Source: Streptomyces sp. SCSIO 30461 (GTDB taxonomy: Bacteria > Actinomycetota > Actinomycetes > Streptomycetales > Streptomycetaceae). From it: a DNA stretch of 64,000 bases. Positions 10,277 through 20,174 of the stretch are shown piece after piece; position 1 is the first letter of the stretch, and every line of letters begins with the position of its first letter. The translations under genes and the position numbers were made by a program. The DNA is taken from positions 7,296,001 through 7,360,000 of the forward strand of contig NZ_CP146101.1 of the NCBI RefSeq assembly GCF_037023745.1, written 5' to 3'. The notes under the pieces were generated by a model that worked only from the letters and a program-made list of their open reading frames with translations, did not search any database and was not told where the DNA came from.

Positions 10277-10657
10277 GGCCGCCCTCCGCAGCTGATGCGC
10301 GTCACCTTGAGCCTCCAGGCTGGTTACGTATCGTCACCTGTGCGGTTGACGCACCCGGACTCTGCCCGAGTGCTTGTTCTCTCAACCGCCTCCGCACTCT
10401 CAACGACGGTCACTCGAAAGAGTTACGGGTGCGACGAGCGCCTTCGGCACTCTACGTGAGGAGCCACGTACGGAGGAGAGCAACACGGCTCAGCAGCCAG
10501 CCCGGCGGGGCCTATGCCCCATTTAGCGGCTTTTCTTCCCTTTTGCTGGTGTCTGTGGCTAGATTCGCAATGAGTCATATTTACATCTACTAACACCGTA
10601 GATGTACGGTCGGAGCTTCAGACATCCACTCAGCACGGCTACAAGGGGACATGCGCT
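10277..10657. promoter_or_regulatory. bldM-whiD divergent regulatory region
   Basis: 381 bp with no gene. It is locally AT-rich near whiD. A 9-bp perfect inverted repeat, TACATCTAC (10582-10590) and GTAGATGTA (10598-10606) with a 7-nt spacer, lies 52-76 bp before the whiD start. Its symmetry and place fit an operator for a dimeric regulator. The regulator cannot be identified from this sequence alone. Confidence 0.5.
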
Positions 10658-10990
10658 ATGGCAGATTTCTCCCGCCTTCCCGGACCGAACGCCGATCTGT
10701 GGGACTGGCAGCTGCTCGCAGCGTGCCGTGGGGTAGACAGCTCACTCTTCTTCCATCCAGAGGGGGAACGCGGCGCGGCGAGGAGCGCGCGCGAGAACTC
10801 GGCGAAAGAGGTCTGCATGAGATGTCCGGTGCGCGCCGAGTGTGCGGCGCACGCGCTGGCGGTGCGGGAGCCCTACGGGGTGTGGGGCGGACTGACCGAG
10901 GACGAGCGTGAGGAGCTCATGGGGCGGGCACGGAATCGGCTGATTCCGGCATCGAGCGCAGGCGGCGCGACGGGCGGTGGGCCCACCTGA
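10658..10990 (+). CDS. whiD: WhiD, WhiB-like [4Fe-4S] regulator of sporulation
   Basis: 110 aa. Four cysteines (23, 53, 56, 62) in the Wbl pattern C...CxxCxxxxxC ligate a [4Fe-4S] cluster. The G(V/I)WGG turn (GVWGG) and a basic C-terminal helix complete the fold. Wbl proteins bind region 4 of the principal sigma factor and redirect transcription; WhiD is needed late in spore maturation. The start at 10658 is supported by AAGGGGA 8-9 nt upstream; the ATG at 10651 is out of frame. It is a single-gene unit whose leader carries the inverted repeat described for the bldM-whiD gap. Confidence 0.96.
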   Translation: MADFSRLPGPNADLWDWQLLAACRGVDSSLFFHPEGERGAARSARENSAKEVCMRCPVRAECAAHALAVREPYGVWGGLTEDEREELMGRARNRLIPASSAGGATGGGPT

Positions 10991-11108
10991 TCCATCAGCC
11001 GGCACCGAATAGACGAAGAAACGTTCCTGCAACGGCGTCCGCTTCCGCGCCCGCCGGGAATTCGTGCTGAACTCGCCACCCCTCACGGCAAGGCGGTGCG
11101 GCGCCGCT

Positions 11109-12017
11109 TCAGCGTGCCGCGGCACCGGCCAGCCGCTCCAGCATGGCGGCCACCGCGGGTACCCGGACCAGATCCGGCAGGGTCAGCGCGACGATCTCAC
11201 GGTGCACGGCGGGCTCCACGGTGACGGTGCGGACCCCCTTGGGCCGCACCGAATCAAGCGCGAGCTCGGGGAGTACGGCCACACCGAGGCCGGCGCCCAC
11301 GAGTCCGGCCACGGCCGGGTAGTCGTCCGTGGCGAAATCGATCCTCGGGGTGAACCCGGCCTCCTCGCAGACGGCGACAAGCTGGCGGCGGCAACGCGGG
11401 CAGCCCGCGATCCAGGGCTCGTCCGCCAGATCCGCGATGGCCACCGTGCCGGCACCGGCCAGCCGGTGGCCGTCGGGCACCAAGCCGACGAGCCGGTCGC
11501 CCATCAGCGGGCGGACCACCAAGTCCTCCCACTCGGCGGCCGCGCCGCCGCCGTAGCGGAAGGCGAGGGCCACGTCCGCGTCACCCTCACGCAGCATCGC
11601 CTCCGAGCGCGGCGGCTCCGCCTCCACGAGCGAGACCCGGGTGCCCGGATGCGCCGCTCGCAGCGCGGCGAGCGCGGTCGGCACCAGGGTGGAGTTGCCG
11701 CTCGGGAACGACACCAGCCGGACCCGGCCGGCACGAAGCCCCGCAATCGCCGCCACCTCCTCCTCCGCGGCGGTGAGCCCGGCGAGGATGCCCACCGCGT
11801 GGCGTACCAGCACCTCACCGGCCTCGGTGAGCCGCATCTCGCGACCGGTCGCCCGGACCAGCAGAGGTGTGCCGACCGAGTTTTCGAGCGCCTTCATCTG
11901 CTGGCTGACCGCGGGCTGGGTGCAGCCCAGCTCGCGGGCCGCCGCCGAGAAGGAGCCGGTCGCGGCGACCGTACGCAGGATGCGGAGATGTCGGGCTTCG
12001 ATCACAGTAGGAAGCAT
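11109..12017 (-). CDS. LysR-family transcriptional regulator
   Basis: 302 aa from the ATG at 12017 (an in-frame ATG at 12086 would add 23 residues of low similarity). The winged helix-turn-helix at about 5-65 includes LRTVAATGSFSAAARELGC and TQPAVSQQMKALE. The substrate-binding domain follows (about 90-295), with two Cys in GCPRCRR that are not a family hallmark. LysR proteins usually control a divergent neighbour; here the divergent DNA is only a decayed MOSC gene, followed by an intact short-chain dehydrogenase. Its effector is unknown. Confidence 0.9.
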   Translation of the reverse strand: MLPTVIEARHLRILRTVAATGSFSAAARELGCTQPAVSQQMKALENSVGTPLLVRATGREMRLTEAGEVLVRHAVGILAGLTAAEEEVAAIAGLRAGRVRLVSFPSGNSTLVPTALAALRAAHPGTRVSLVEAEPPRSEAMLREGDADVALAFRYGGGAAAEWEDLVVRPLMGDRLVGLVPDGHRLAGAGTVAIADLADEPWIAGCPRCRRQLVAVCEEAGFTPRIDFATDDYPAVAGLVGAGLGVAVLPELALDSVRPKGVRTVTVEPAVHREIVALTLPDLVRVPAVAAMLERLAGAAAR

Positions 12018-12116
12018 AAGACCTGCTTGGACTTCCAGCTCTTTATTCGACGGAGACTTTGAGAACGCTGGGTTGGCGTCATACATACGAAGCTCCTGCC
12101 AGCGGATGCGGGCCGG

Positions 12117-12557
12117 GCCGAAGCCGTCGAGGACACCGATGCCACAGGCGGCATCACCGGCATCGACGAACGCCCGGCCGACGGCGCCGTACGGGTTTTC
12201 GCGCCCGGCCCCGAAGGCGTCGCCCGCAGCGGCGCCGAGGCGGACTTCGCCAGCTCCAGGGGCACCTCGGCGAGCGGGGCTGGGTCCGGCGATTCACCCG
12301 GACGGCGGCACCGGGGGCGCCGCTCCGGGCGATCGAGCCCGGGACCGTCCGGGCCGGCGATCCGATCGAGGTCGCGCACCGCCCGGACCACGACATCGCG
12401 GTGGCCCTGCTGGTCCCGGCCGTGACTCCCCCGGGCCTTCGCCCGGGAGGCCCCCGCACGCGCCCTCCCGCCGCGCACCCCGGTGGCGGCCGAGTGCATG
12501 GGGTCCGAGCTGCTCGACACCGCGCGGAAGTACGCGGCCAAGTGCGGCTCCGCATAG
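12117..12557 (+). pseudogene. Decayed MOSC-domain protein gene
   Basis: Three frames each carry a piece of a YiiM-like MOSC protein, in order. Frame a (from 12117) reads TGIDERPADGAVRVFAPGPE, the N-terminal signature. Frame b (from about 12245) reads LGERGWVRRFTRTAAPGA and then VRAGDPIEVAHRPDHD, the C-terminal part of the MOSC domain. Frame a resumes from 12498 with LLDTARKYAAKCGS and TAG. The middle of the domain, including the region that normally carries the conserved Cys, is absent. This is an internal deletion plus frameshifts rather than sequencing noise. MOSC proteins move sulfur to molybdenum cofactor or related substrates. Recognition is from memory of the family. Confidence 0.72.
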
Positions 12558-12651
12558 GCACCATGAGGCGTGCGCCGGGCCGTGTCACCTGTACGGCGCA
12601 GCGCGACTGCCCGTATGCCGCACATACGCAGCGGGCACTAACGTGCCGTAC

Positions 12652-13425
12652 ATGACGACAGCACTCATCACCGGCGCGACCGCCGGCATCGGCGCCGCGT
12701 TCGCGCGGCGACTGGCCGCGGACGGACACGACCTGGTCCTGGTGGCCCGCGACACCAAGCGGCTCCGGGAGCAGGCGACCGAACTGCACGACCGGCACGG
12801 CATCGAGGCGGAAGTGCTGACCGCCGATCTGGCGGAGGAGGCGGGCATCGAGTCGGTGGAGGCCCGGCTCGGCGATCGCAGACGCCCGGTGGACCTCCTG
12901 GTGAACAACGCAGGGTTCGGCAACAAGGGGCGCTATCTCGAAGTGCCCATGGCGGACGAGCTCCGGATGCTGAAGGTGCACTGCGAGGCGGTGCTGCGGC
13001 TGACCTCGGCGGCCGTCCAGCCGATGCGGGAGCGAGGCCGCGGCGGAGTGGTGAACGTGGCGTCGGTGGCCGCGTTCCTGCCCCGGGGCACCTACGGGGC
13101 GTCCAAGGCCTGGGTCGTGCAGTTCACCCAGGGCGCGGCCCGCGACCTCGCGGGTACCGGGGTGCGGCTGATGGCGCTGTGCCCCGGATTCGTCCGCACC
13201 GAGTTCCATGAGCGGGCCGGGATGGGGACGTCCAACATTCCCGACTGGATGTGGCTGGACGCCGACAAGCTGGTGGCAACGGCGGTGTCCGATCTGGCGC
13301 GCGGGAAGTCGCTGTCCATCCCCGATCCGCGCTACAAGGCGCTGATGGGCGTGGTGAAGCTGGCGCCCCGGGGACTGCTGGGCGGGTTCAGTTCACGGGC
13401 GGGCCGCAAGTACGGACCCAACTGA
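12652..13425 (+). CDS. Short-chain dehydrogenase/reductase
   Basis: 257 aa, classical SDR. The NAD(P)-binding TGATAGIG (7-14) is followed by the NNAG motif, a catalytic Ser in NVASVAAF, and YGASK with Tyr148 and Lys152. The NADP preference is unclear. No ribosome site precedes the ATG; TAACGT at 12639-12644 lies where a -10 element would give a transcript starting at or near the ATG, so a leaderless message is likely. The substrate is unknown. It lies between the MOSC remnant and the SnoaL-like gene, and may be controlled by the LysR gene upstream. Confidence 0.9.
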   Translation: MTTALITGATAGIGAAFARRLAADGHDLVLVARDTKRLREQATELHDRHGIEAEVLTADLAEEAGIESVEARLGDRRRPVDLLVNNAGFGNKGRYLEVPMADELRMLKVHCEAVLRLTSAAVQPMRERGRGGVVNVASVAAFLPRGTYGASKAWVVQFTQGAARDLAGTGVRLMALCPGFVRTEFHERAGMGTSNIPDWMWLDADKLVATAVSDLARGKSLSIPDPRYKALMGVVKLAPRGLLGGFSSRAGRKYGPN

Positions 13426-13498
13426 TCAGACCAACCAGCGCGAACTTCACTAAAATGGACGTATCCCAGTGATCCCCAGCGACCCTCAGGGGGACGCC

Positions 13499-14191
13499 AT
13501 GACGTTCGTGCAAATGATCGAATGCAAAACGGAGCGCCTGGACGAGCTCAACCGGCTCCTGGACACCTGGGTCGAGCAGACCGGCGGCAAGCGCACCGCG
13601 ACCCACAGCCTGGTCGCCAAGGACCGCTCTGATTCGGCCCATGTGATCGAGCTGGTCGAGTTCCCCTCGTACGAAGACGCGATGAGGAACTCGAACCTGC
13701 CCGAGACCGAACGGAACTTCCAGAAGATGGTGGAGCTGTGCGACGGCATGCCGACGTTCACCGATCTGGACGTGGTCAGGGACGAGCAGCTGAACAAGGG
13801 CGCGAGCCGCAGGTTCTTCCTGGACTGCATCGCGGGGAATCCGGAGCTGCTGCGTGAGTTGCTGACCCACGACTACCGGAACCACGATCCGTCCAACCCC
13901 GCCGACCTCGTCGGCATCGACGCCTTCCTGCGCGAAGTCGCCCGGTGGAGCGCGGGGTTCGACTTCACCATCGAGCTGGAGGACCAGATCGCGGAAGGCG
14001 ATCGCGTCACCACCCGCTGGACCTGGAACGGGCGCCACAACGGGGAGTTCATGGGCGTCGAGCCGACCGGCAGGCAGTGCACCATGACCGGGACGACCAC
14101 CCATCGGTTCCGCGAAGGCATGATCTGCGAGAGCTGGTGGCAGTACGACCGGCTGGGCCTGATGGGCCAGCTCGGGGTGCTGGAGATGTAG
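13499..14191 (+). CDS. Two-domain protein: ABM-like N half, SnoaL-like C half
   Basis: 230 aa from ATG 13499, preceded by AGGGGGA; an ATG at 13469 has no such site. The N half (about 1-100) looks like a small ferredoxin-like ABM/stress dimeric fold (LDTWVEQTGGKRTATHSL, HVIELVEFPSYEDA). The C half (about 105-225) is a SnoaL-like cone (HDYRNHDPSNPADLVGIDAF, RVTTRWTWNGRHNGEFMG, WWQYDRLGLMGQLGV) typical of ester-cyclase-like polyketide enzymes. SnoaL-like domains are catalytically varied, so I give no reaction. A strong terminator follows. Confidence 0.8.
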   Translation: MTFVQMIECKTERLDELNRLLDTWVEQTGGKRTATHSLVAKDRSDSAHVIELVEFPSYEDAMRNSNLPETERNFQKMVELCDGMPTFTDLDVVRDEQLNKGASRRFFLDCIAGNPELLRELLTHDYRNHDPSNPADLVGIDAFLREVARWSAGFDFTIELEDQIAEGDRVTTRWTWNGRHNGEFMGVEPTGRQCTMTGTTTHRFREGMICESWWQYDRLGLMGQLGVLEM

Positions 14192-14240
14192 GCGTCACAC
14201 AGGCGGCGCAGCGTGCACGCGGTGCGCCGCAGGGAATACG

Positions 14241-14287
14241 GCACGAGCCCCCGGTCCCTGGAGACTCCAGGGACCGGGGGCTCGTGC
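14241..14287. terminator. Bidirectional terminator, SnoaL-like gene / groEL1
   Basis: A perfect 22-bp stem (arms 14241-14262 and 14266-14287) around a 3-nt loop, among the strongest hairpins in the window. It lies between two convergent genes and should serve both strands. Confidence 0.85.
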
Positions 14288-14342
14288 ACACCACTACGGG
14301 GCGGGGCCGCCTCGGCGGCTCAGCTCAGCGCGGCGGCTCAGC

Positions 14343-16082
<1,740 letters not shown>

Positions 16083-16106
16083 CTCAGGGCAAAACTGCCG
16101 GGTGAC

Positions 16107-16415
16107 TTACTTCTCGATGATCGCGAGCACGTCGCGAGCCGAGAGGACGAGGTACTCCTCGCCGTTGTACTTCACCTCGGTGCCGCCGTACTTGCTGTAG
16201 AGCACGACATCGCCGGTCTTGACGTCGAGCGGCAGGCGCTCGCCGTTCTCGAAGCGGCCCGGGCCGACGGCCAGGACGACGCCCTCCTGGGGCTTCTCCT
16301 TGGCGGTGTCCGGGATGACCAGGCCAGAGGCCGTGGTCTGCTCGGCGTCCAGCGGCTGGACCACGATGCGGTCCTCAAGCGGCTTGATGGCAACCTTGGA
16401 GCTGGTGGTCGTCAC
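16107..16415 (-). CDS. groES: 10-kDa co-chaperonin GroES
   Basis: Heptameric lid of GroEL. 102 aa with the family core [20 protein letters not shown] (the mobile loop follows it), VVLAVGPGR, and [20 protein letters not shown]. First gene of the groES-groEL1 operon. Two CIRCE operators and a consensus promoter lie 100-173 bp upstream, so HrcA repression with heat induction is expected. Confidence 0.98.
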   Translation of the reverse strand: MTTTSSKVAIKPLEDRIVVQPLDAEQTTASGLVIPDTAKEKPQEGVVLAVGPGRFENGERLPLDVKTGDVVLYSKYGGTEVKYNGEEYLVLSARDVLAIIEK

Positions 16416-16514
16416 GATCCGACCTCCCCCTTCGGAGATCTCACGGGGTTAACTGTCTGAGGTGGCGACCAGGTGGATCCGTCGTCGCGGGTGCCGGACC
16501 TGCCCGTCGCTGTG

Positions 16515-16541
16515 TTGGCACTCTCCTGCGGGGAGTGCCAG
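16515..16541. promoter_or_regulatory. CIRCE element, groES-proximal
   Basis: TTGGCACTC-N9-GAGTGCCAG, matching the HrcA operator TTAGCACTC-N9-GAGTGCTAA at 14 of 18 arm positions. It overlaps the expected transcription start. Confidence 0.9.
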
Positions 16542-16546
16542 AGCCG

Positions 16547-16576
16547 AGACTATGGCCGCGATTAGCACTCGGTCAA
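16547..16576 (-). promoter_or_regulatory. groES promoter
   Basis: On the minus strand TTGACC (16576-16571) and TAGTCT (16552-16547) are 18 bp apart, a housekeeping-sigma promoter. The -35 box lies inside the distal CIRCE and the start falls at the proximal one, so HrcA binding would block it. Confidence 0.75.
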
Positions 16577-16588
16577 GCGGAGTGCCAA
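16562..16588. promoter_or_regulatory. CIRCE element, groES-distal
   Basis: TTAGCACTC-N9-GAGTGCCAA, a match at 17 of 18 arm positions to the HrcA consensus. It covers the groES -35 box. Confidence 0.95.
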
Positions 16589-16618
16589 TCAGCGCCGTGT
16601 GGCGGTTCGCACCGTCTA

Positions 16619-16639
16619 CCCTCGGGGGGCTCCCGAGGG
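16619..16639. terminator. Small stem-loop between groES and a deacetylase gene
   Basis: CCCTCGGG / CCCGAGGG, 8-bp perfect stem with a 5-nt loop, about 150 nt past the deacetylase stop and upstream of the groES promoter. A weak terminator is plausible. Confidence 0.35.
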
Positions 16640-16788
16640 CGTGTCCGGTCTGCACAACGGCCGGGCCGGCGGCCGCGTTCCATGCCACCCGAAGTCCCCG
16701 TTTCACGGCTCCCCGACTGAGTGCTGCCCCCGAATGCCCCTGATCCCCAGCGGACGGGCATCACGACGCCGGCTTCAGGGGGCAGCCC

Positions 16789-17724
16789 TCAGACGTAGTC
16801 CTCCAGCCGCGCCACCGCGTATCCCCGCTCGGTGATCAGGTTCATGACCCGCCGGATCAGTTCCGGCATCCGGGTCCGCCACTCCGCCTCGCCCCTGAAG
16901 TGGGTGAGGATGATGTCGCCGGGGCGGAGTTCCCGGTCCGCCTCCCGCCACTCCATACGGTCCGCGAACGCCTCCGCCGCCCAGAGCGGCACGGCTTCGA
17001 TCCCGCATGATTCGGCGGCCCGCAGCGTGTTCCGGTCGTAGGCGCCGTAGGGCGGACGGAAGAGCCGGGGCCGCTCACCGAACTCCTCCTCCATCCGGTC
17101 CTGCTGGCCGCAGATCTCCCGGCGCTGGGCCTGGTAGGGCCGCCCGCGCAGATAGGCGTGAGTGAGGGTGTGGTTGTTCAGCACCACCCCGCGTTCCTGC
17201 ATCCGGCCGAAGTAAGAGTAGTCGCCCCGGGCCAGGTAGTCGGTGAGGAAGGCGCTGTACGGGATCCCCAGATCACTCATCATCCGCAACAGCGCGGGGT
17301 CCTTCTCGGCTCCGTCGTCGATCGTGAGGAAGACGACCCGGTCGTCGGTCGGGACGGTGGTGAAGACCGGTGGGAGGCCGTCGTGGTCGCGGACCTCGAA
17401 GCCCTCGCGGGTGGTGAGCTCCGGCTTCTCGTCCGGCGGCGGGGGCGGGACGAGCGGCGGCTCGTCGAGTCCCCAGTACCTGGCCGCCGCCGCCTGGGCG
17501 CCGGACGCCGGCTTCCCCATGCGCCCGCCGGGCGCCCCGGGCGCCCCCGCGGCACCCGGTGCCCCGTACAAGGTGTGGGACCCGGGACCCGACGTGTTCC
17601 CACTCGTACAGCTCCCGCTGACGGCGCAGTTCCCACCGATCGCGGCGACGACCAGCGCGGTCAGCACCAGCGCCCCACGCCGCCAACCTTTCGTCATTTT
17701 TGCGTTTTGTCGTACTAGTCCCAT
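16789..17724 (-). CDS. Secreted or membrane-anchored polysaccharide deacetylase
   Basis: 311 aa, NodB-type carbohydrate esterase. After an N-terminal hydrophobic segment (about 17-35) and a Gly-Ala-Pro-rich linker (45-75) comes the catalytic domain. Its motif 1 is TIDDGAEKD (Asp136-Asp137), motif 2 is NNHTLTH (His185, His189), motif 3 is RPPYGAYD and motif 4 is PGDIILTHF. It should remove N- or O-acetyl groups from a cell-wall glycan outside the cell. I took ATG 17724, which has an AGGA about 9 nt upstream; ATG 17697 would give a 302-aa form. It shares REICGQQD and much of its core with the protein at 19212-20087, so the two are paralogues flanking one methyltransferase gene. Confidence 0.85.
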   Translation of the reverse strand: MGLVRQNAKMTKGWRRGALVLTALVVAAIGGNCAVSGSCTSGNTSGPGSHTLYGAPGAAGAPGAPGGRMGKPASGAQAAAARYWGLDEPPLVPPPPPDEKPELTTREGFEVRDHDGLPPVFTTVPTDDRVVFLTIDDGAEKDPALLRMMSDLGIPYSAFLTDYLARGDYSYFGRMQERGVVLNNHTLTHAYLRGRPYQAQRREICGQQDRMEEEFGERPRLFRPPYGAYDRNTLRAAESCGIEAVPLWAAEAFADRMEWREADRELRPGDIILTHFRGEAEWRTRMPELIRRVMNLITERGYAVARLEDYV

Positions 17725-17815
17725 ATCCGGGCATCCTGTCAGCGCCGGGCGCCCATACGGCTCCGACACCGCCACCGGACGCCGCGCCATCCCCCGACTG
17801 GCCGACAATGGCCGT

Positions 17816-19045
17816 GTGAACGACGTCTCCTTCCCCCACCTCGGGCCGCTGCTGAGCACCGAAGGGCAGGCACTGCTGGCCGTCCTGCGCGACCACGACC
17901 CCGCCCAGGAGCTCGCCGTGGCCACCAGGCTCCGCCGCGAGCACCCGGCCGAGCTGGTCTCGGCGGCGCTCGCCCAGGCACGGCTGCGGCAGCGGGCGGT
18001 GGCCAAGTTCGGCGCCGACGACGCGTACCGGATGTACTTCACTCCGAACGGGGTCGAGCAGTCCACCCGTCGCACCGTGGCCGCCTACCGCGCCTCGCGG
18101 TTCCGGGACATCGGCCCCGTCCAGGTGACCGATCTCTGCTGCGGAATCGGCGGCGACGCGATCGCACTGGCCCGCGAAGGCTTCGTCGTCGAAGCGGTCG
18201 ACATGGACCCGCTGACCGCCGAGGCCGCCCTGATCAACGTAGGCATGGTGGTGGAAGGGACCCCGCTGATCACAGTCAGCTGCACGGACGTCCTGGAGTA
18301 CGACCTGACCGGCACGGAAGCGGTCTTCATCGACCCGGCCAGGCGCGGCGGCAAAGGCGGCAGTCGGGGCGGGCGCGGCGGTGGCGGGCGGATCTTCGAC
18401 CCGGAGGGCTACTCCCCGCCGCTGTCCTGGGCGATCGACGCGGTGCGCCGGGTCGGCACCGGAGCCGTCAAGATCGCCCCCGGTGTCCCGCACGAGCTGA
18501 TCCCCGCCGACTTCGAGGCGGAGTGGATCTCGGACGGCGGCGACGTGAAGGAAGCCGTGCTCTGGCACGACGAGGGCCGCCCCGAGGCCATCACTCCGGG
18601 GGCTCGCCGCGCCACCCTCCTCCCATCGGGTGCGACGCTGGTCGGCCGTGGACTGCCGGATCCCGAGGTCCGCCCGATGGGCCGCTATCTGTACGAGCCC
18701 GACGGCGCCGTGATCCGCGCGCACCTGGTCGCCGAGGTCGCCGACGAGCTGGGGGGCGGGCTGATCGACCCGACCATCGCCTACGTCACCGCCGACGAGC
18801 TGCGCCCGACCCCGTATGCGACGGCCTACGAGATCACCGACGAACTGCCGTTCAATCTCAAGAAGCTGAAGGCGCTGCTGCGCGAACGCGGCGTCGGCAA
18901 CCTGACCGTGAAGAAGCGCGGCTCGGCGGTCGAGCCGGAGGAGGTGCGCCGCAAGGTCAAGCCGAGCGGGCCGAACGCGGCGACCGTGTTCCTGACGAGG
19001 GTGGCCGGGGCGCCGACGATGCTGATCGGCGGGCCGGTGGCGTAG
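17816..19045 (+). CDS. SAM-dependent methyltransferase with THUMP-like C-terminal domain
   Basis: 409 aa from a GTG start. The class I SAM site VTDLCCGIGGDAIALA lies at about 103-118, with the acidic VDMDPL and the VFIDPARR catalytic-type motif. A Gly-Arg-rich loop follows (GSRGGRGGGG). The C-terminal part (about 330-400) includes LPFNLKKLKALLRERGVGNL, typical of the THUMP-like domain seen in nucleic-acid methyltransferases. RNA is the likely substrate, by family, not proven. There is no clear ribosome site and the ATG at 17808 is out of frame, so the message may be leaderless. It is divergent from one deacetylase and convergent with the other. Confidence 0.83.
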   Translation: MNDVSFPHLGPLLSTEGQALLAVLRDHDPAQELAVATRLRREHPAELVSAALAQARLRQRAVAKFGADDAYRMYFTPNGVEQSTRRTVAAYRASRFRDIGPVQVTDLCCGIGGDAIALAREGFVVEAVDMDPLTAEAALINVGMVVEGTPLITVSCTDVLEYDLTGTEAVFIDPARRGGKGGSRGGRGGGGRIFDPEGYSPPLSWAIDAVRRVGTGAVKIAPGVPHELIPADFEAEWISDGGDVKEAVLWHDEGRPEAITPGARRATLLPSGATLVGRGLPDPEVRPMGRYLYEPDGAVIRAHLVAEVADELGGGLIDPTIAYVTADELRPTPYATAYEITDELPFNLKKLKALLRERGVGNLTVKKRGSAVEPEEVRRKVKPSGPNAATVFLTRVAGAPTMLIGGPVA

Positions 19046-19211
19046 CCCGGGTCACGACCGGGGGCCAGCAGCCCGCGTACCCCGATCGGCCGCGTGGTGA
19101 GACCCCCGAGCACCGCCGCCCGATCGGCGAGCAACTTCCGCAACGCGCTTCAGGTCCAGTCCGATGCGGGTCGGCAGATCGGCCCGCCGGCCCGGGCATC
19201 GCCCCCGTGCC

Positions 19212-20087
19212 TCAGAGGTAGTCCTCCAGGCGCGCGACCGTGAAGCCCTGCTCCTGGATGCGGCGCAGCAGATGCGCCGTCATCTCGGTCATGGTCGTCC
19301 CCTTGAGGTCGGACGGGCCGCGGAAGTGGGCCAGGATGATGTCGCCGGGGTGCAGCTTCTTGTCGCCGCGCTGGTACTGCATGTTCTTGATCTGCATCGA
19401 CTCGCGCCACAGCACGATCGCCTCGGCTCCGCAGGCCATGGCGGCGGCGCGGGTGTCCTCGTTCCAGTTGCCGTAGGGCGGGCGCAGGAGGCGCGGTGCC
19501 GTTCCGTAGCGGGCCTTGAGCTTGTCCTGCTGGCCGCAGATCTCACGCTTCTGAGCCGCCGCGTCCAGGGTCCGCAGGTCGGGGTGGGTCAGGGTGTGAT
19601 TGTGGACTCCGTTGCCCAGCTTCCGGAGCCGGTCGAAATAGCCGTAGTCGCTGCTGATGGCCGAGTCGGTGAGGAACATCGAGAAGGGGACCTTCAGCTC
19701 CTTCATCATCGTCAGGAACTCCGGGTCCTTCTCGGCCCCGTCATCGACGGTGATGAACACGACCTTGTCCTTCACCGGTATGTCGCTGATCACGGGTATC
19801 CCGCCACCCGCGCGCAGGATCAACGGCTTGGTCTTCGGCGGTGCGGGCGGCGCGGCCAGCGGCGGGATGCCCCACTTCCGGTACGCCGCGGCGCTGCCCA
19901 CCGCGTCGGCGCCCTGGGAGGAGGTCCCCTCGGCAGGCTGCGACGCGGAGTCGGCGCCCGGTCGGCTCGCGCGTGACGACGGAGTGGCCTCCGATGTGGT
20001 CGAACACCCTGATATGAGTCCCGGTATCAGCACCGCCGCGAGAAGCACCCCCGCGGTCCACCGCCGTCCCACGCTGTTCCCGCCCAC
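19212..20087 (-). CDS. Polysaccharide deacetylase lipoprotein
   Basis: 291 aa. The signal peptide ends in a lipobox LISGC with Cys28 as the lipid-bearing residue, so the protein is anchored outside the membrane. Ser-rich spacer 30-65. The NodB domain has TVDDGAEKD (Asp115-Asp116), HNHTLTH (His164, His168), RPPYGNW and PGDIILAHF. It is expected to deacetylate a wall glycan. It is a close relative of the 311-aa protein at 16789-17724, with the same REICGQQD segment, but has a lipobox instead of a plain hydrophobic anchor. Confidence 0.88.
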   Translation of the reverse strand: MGGNSVGRRWTAGVLLAAVLIPGLISGCSTTSEATPSSRASRPGADSASQPAEGTSSQGADAVGSAAAYRKWGIPPLAAPPAPPKTKPLILRAGGGIPVISDIPVKDKVVFITVDDGAEKDPEFLTMMKELKVPFSMFLTDSAISSDYGYFDRLRKLGNGVHNHTLTHPDLRTLDAAAQKREICGQQDKLKARYGTAPRLLRPPYGNWNEDTRAAAMACGAEAIVLWRESMQIKNMQYQRGDKKLHPGDIILAHFRGPSDLKGTTMTEMTAHLLRRIQEQGFTVARLEDYL

Positions 20088-20174
20088 CCCAGCACCCCAT
20101 GTTCGTACGCCGTTCGACCGATCTCTCCGCTCTGATGGATGACGAACAGGCGTGCGGGGTTGCTTGAGTGTGCG

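Noticed and set aside
12059..12655. 198-aa plus-strand ORF as an intact gene
   Set aside because: Its first 70 residues are Arg-rich frame noise and only the middle matches MOSC proteins; the rest of the domain lies in another frame, so it is a pseudogene.
17158..17718. Plus-strand ORF over the deacetylase gene
   Set aside because: No domain, and the minus strand holds all four NodB motifs.
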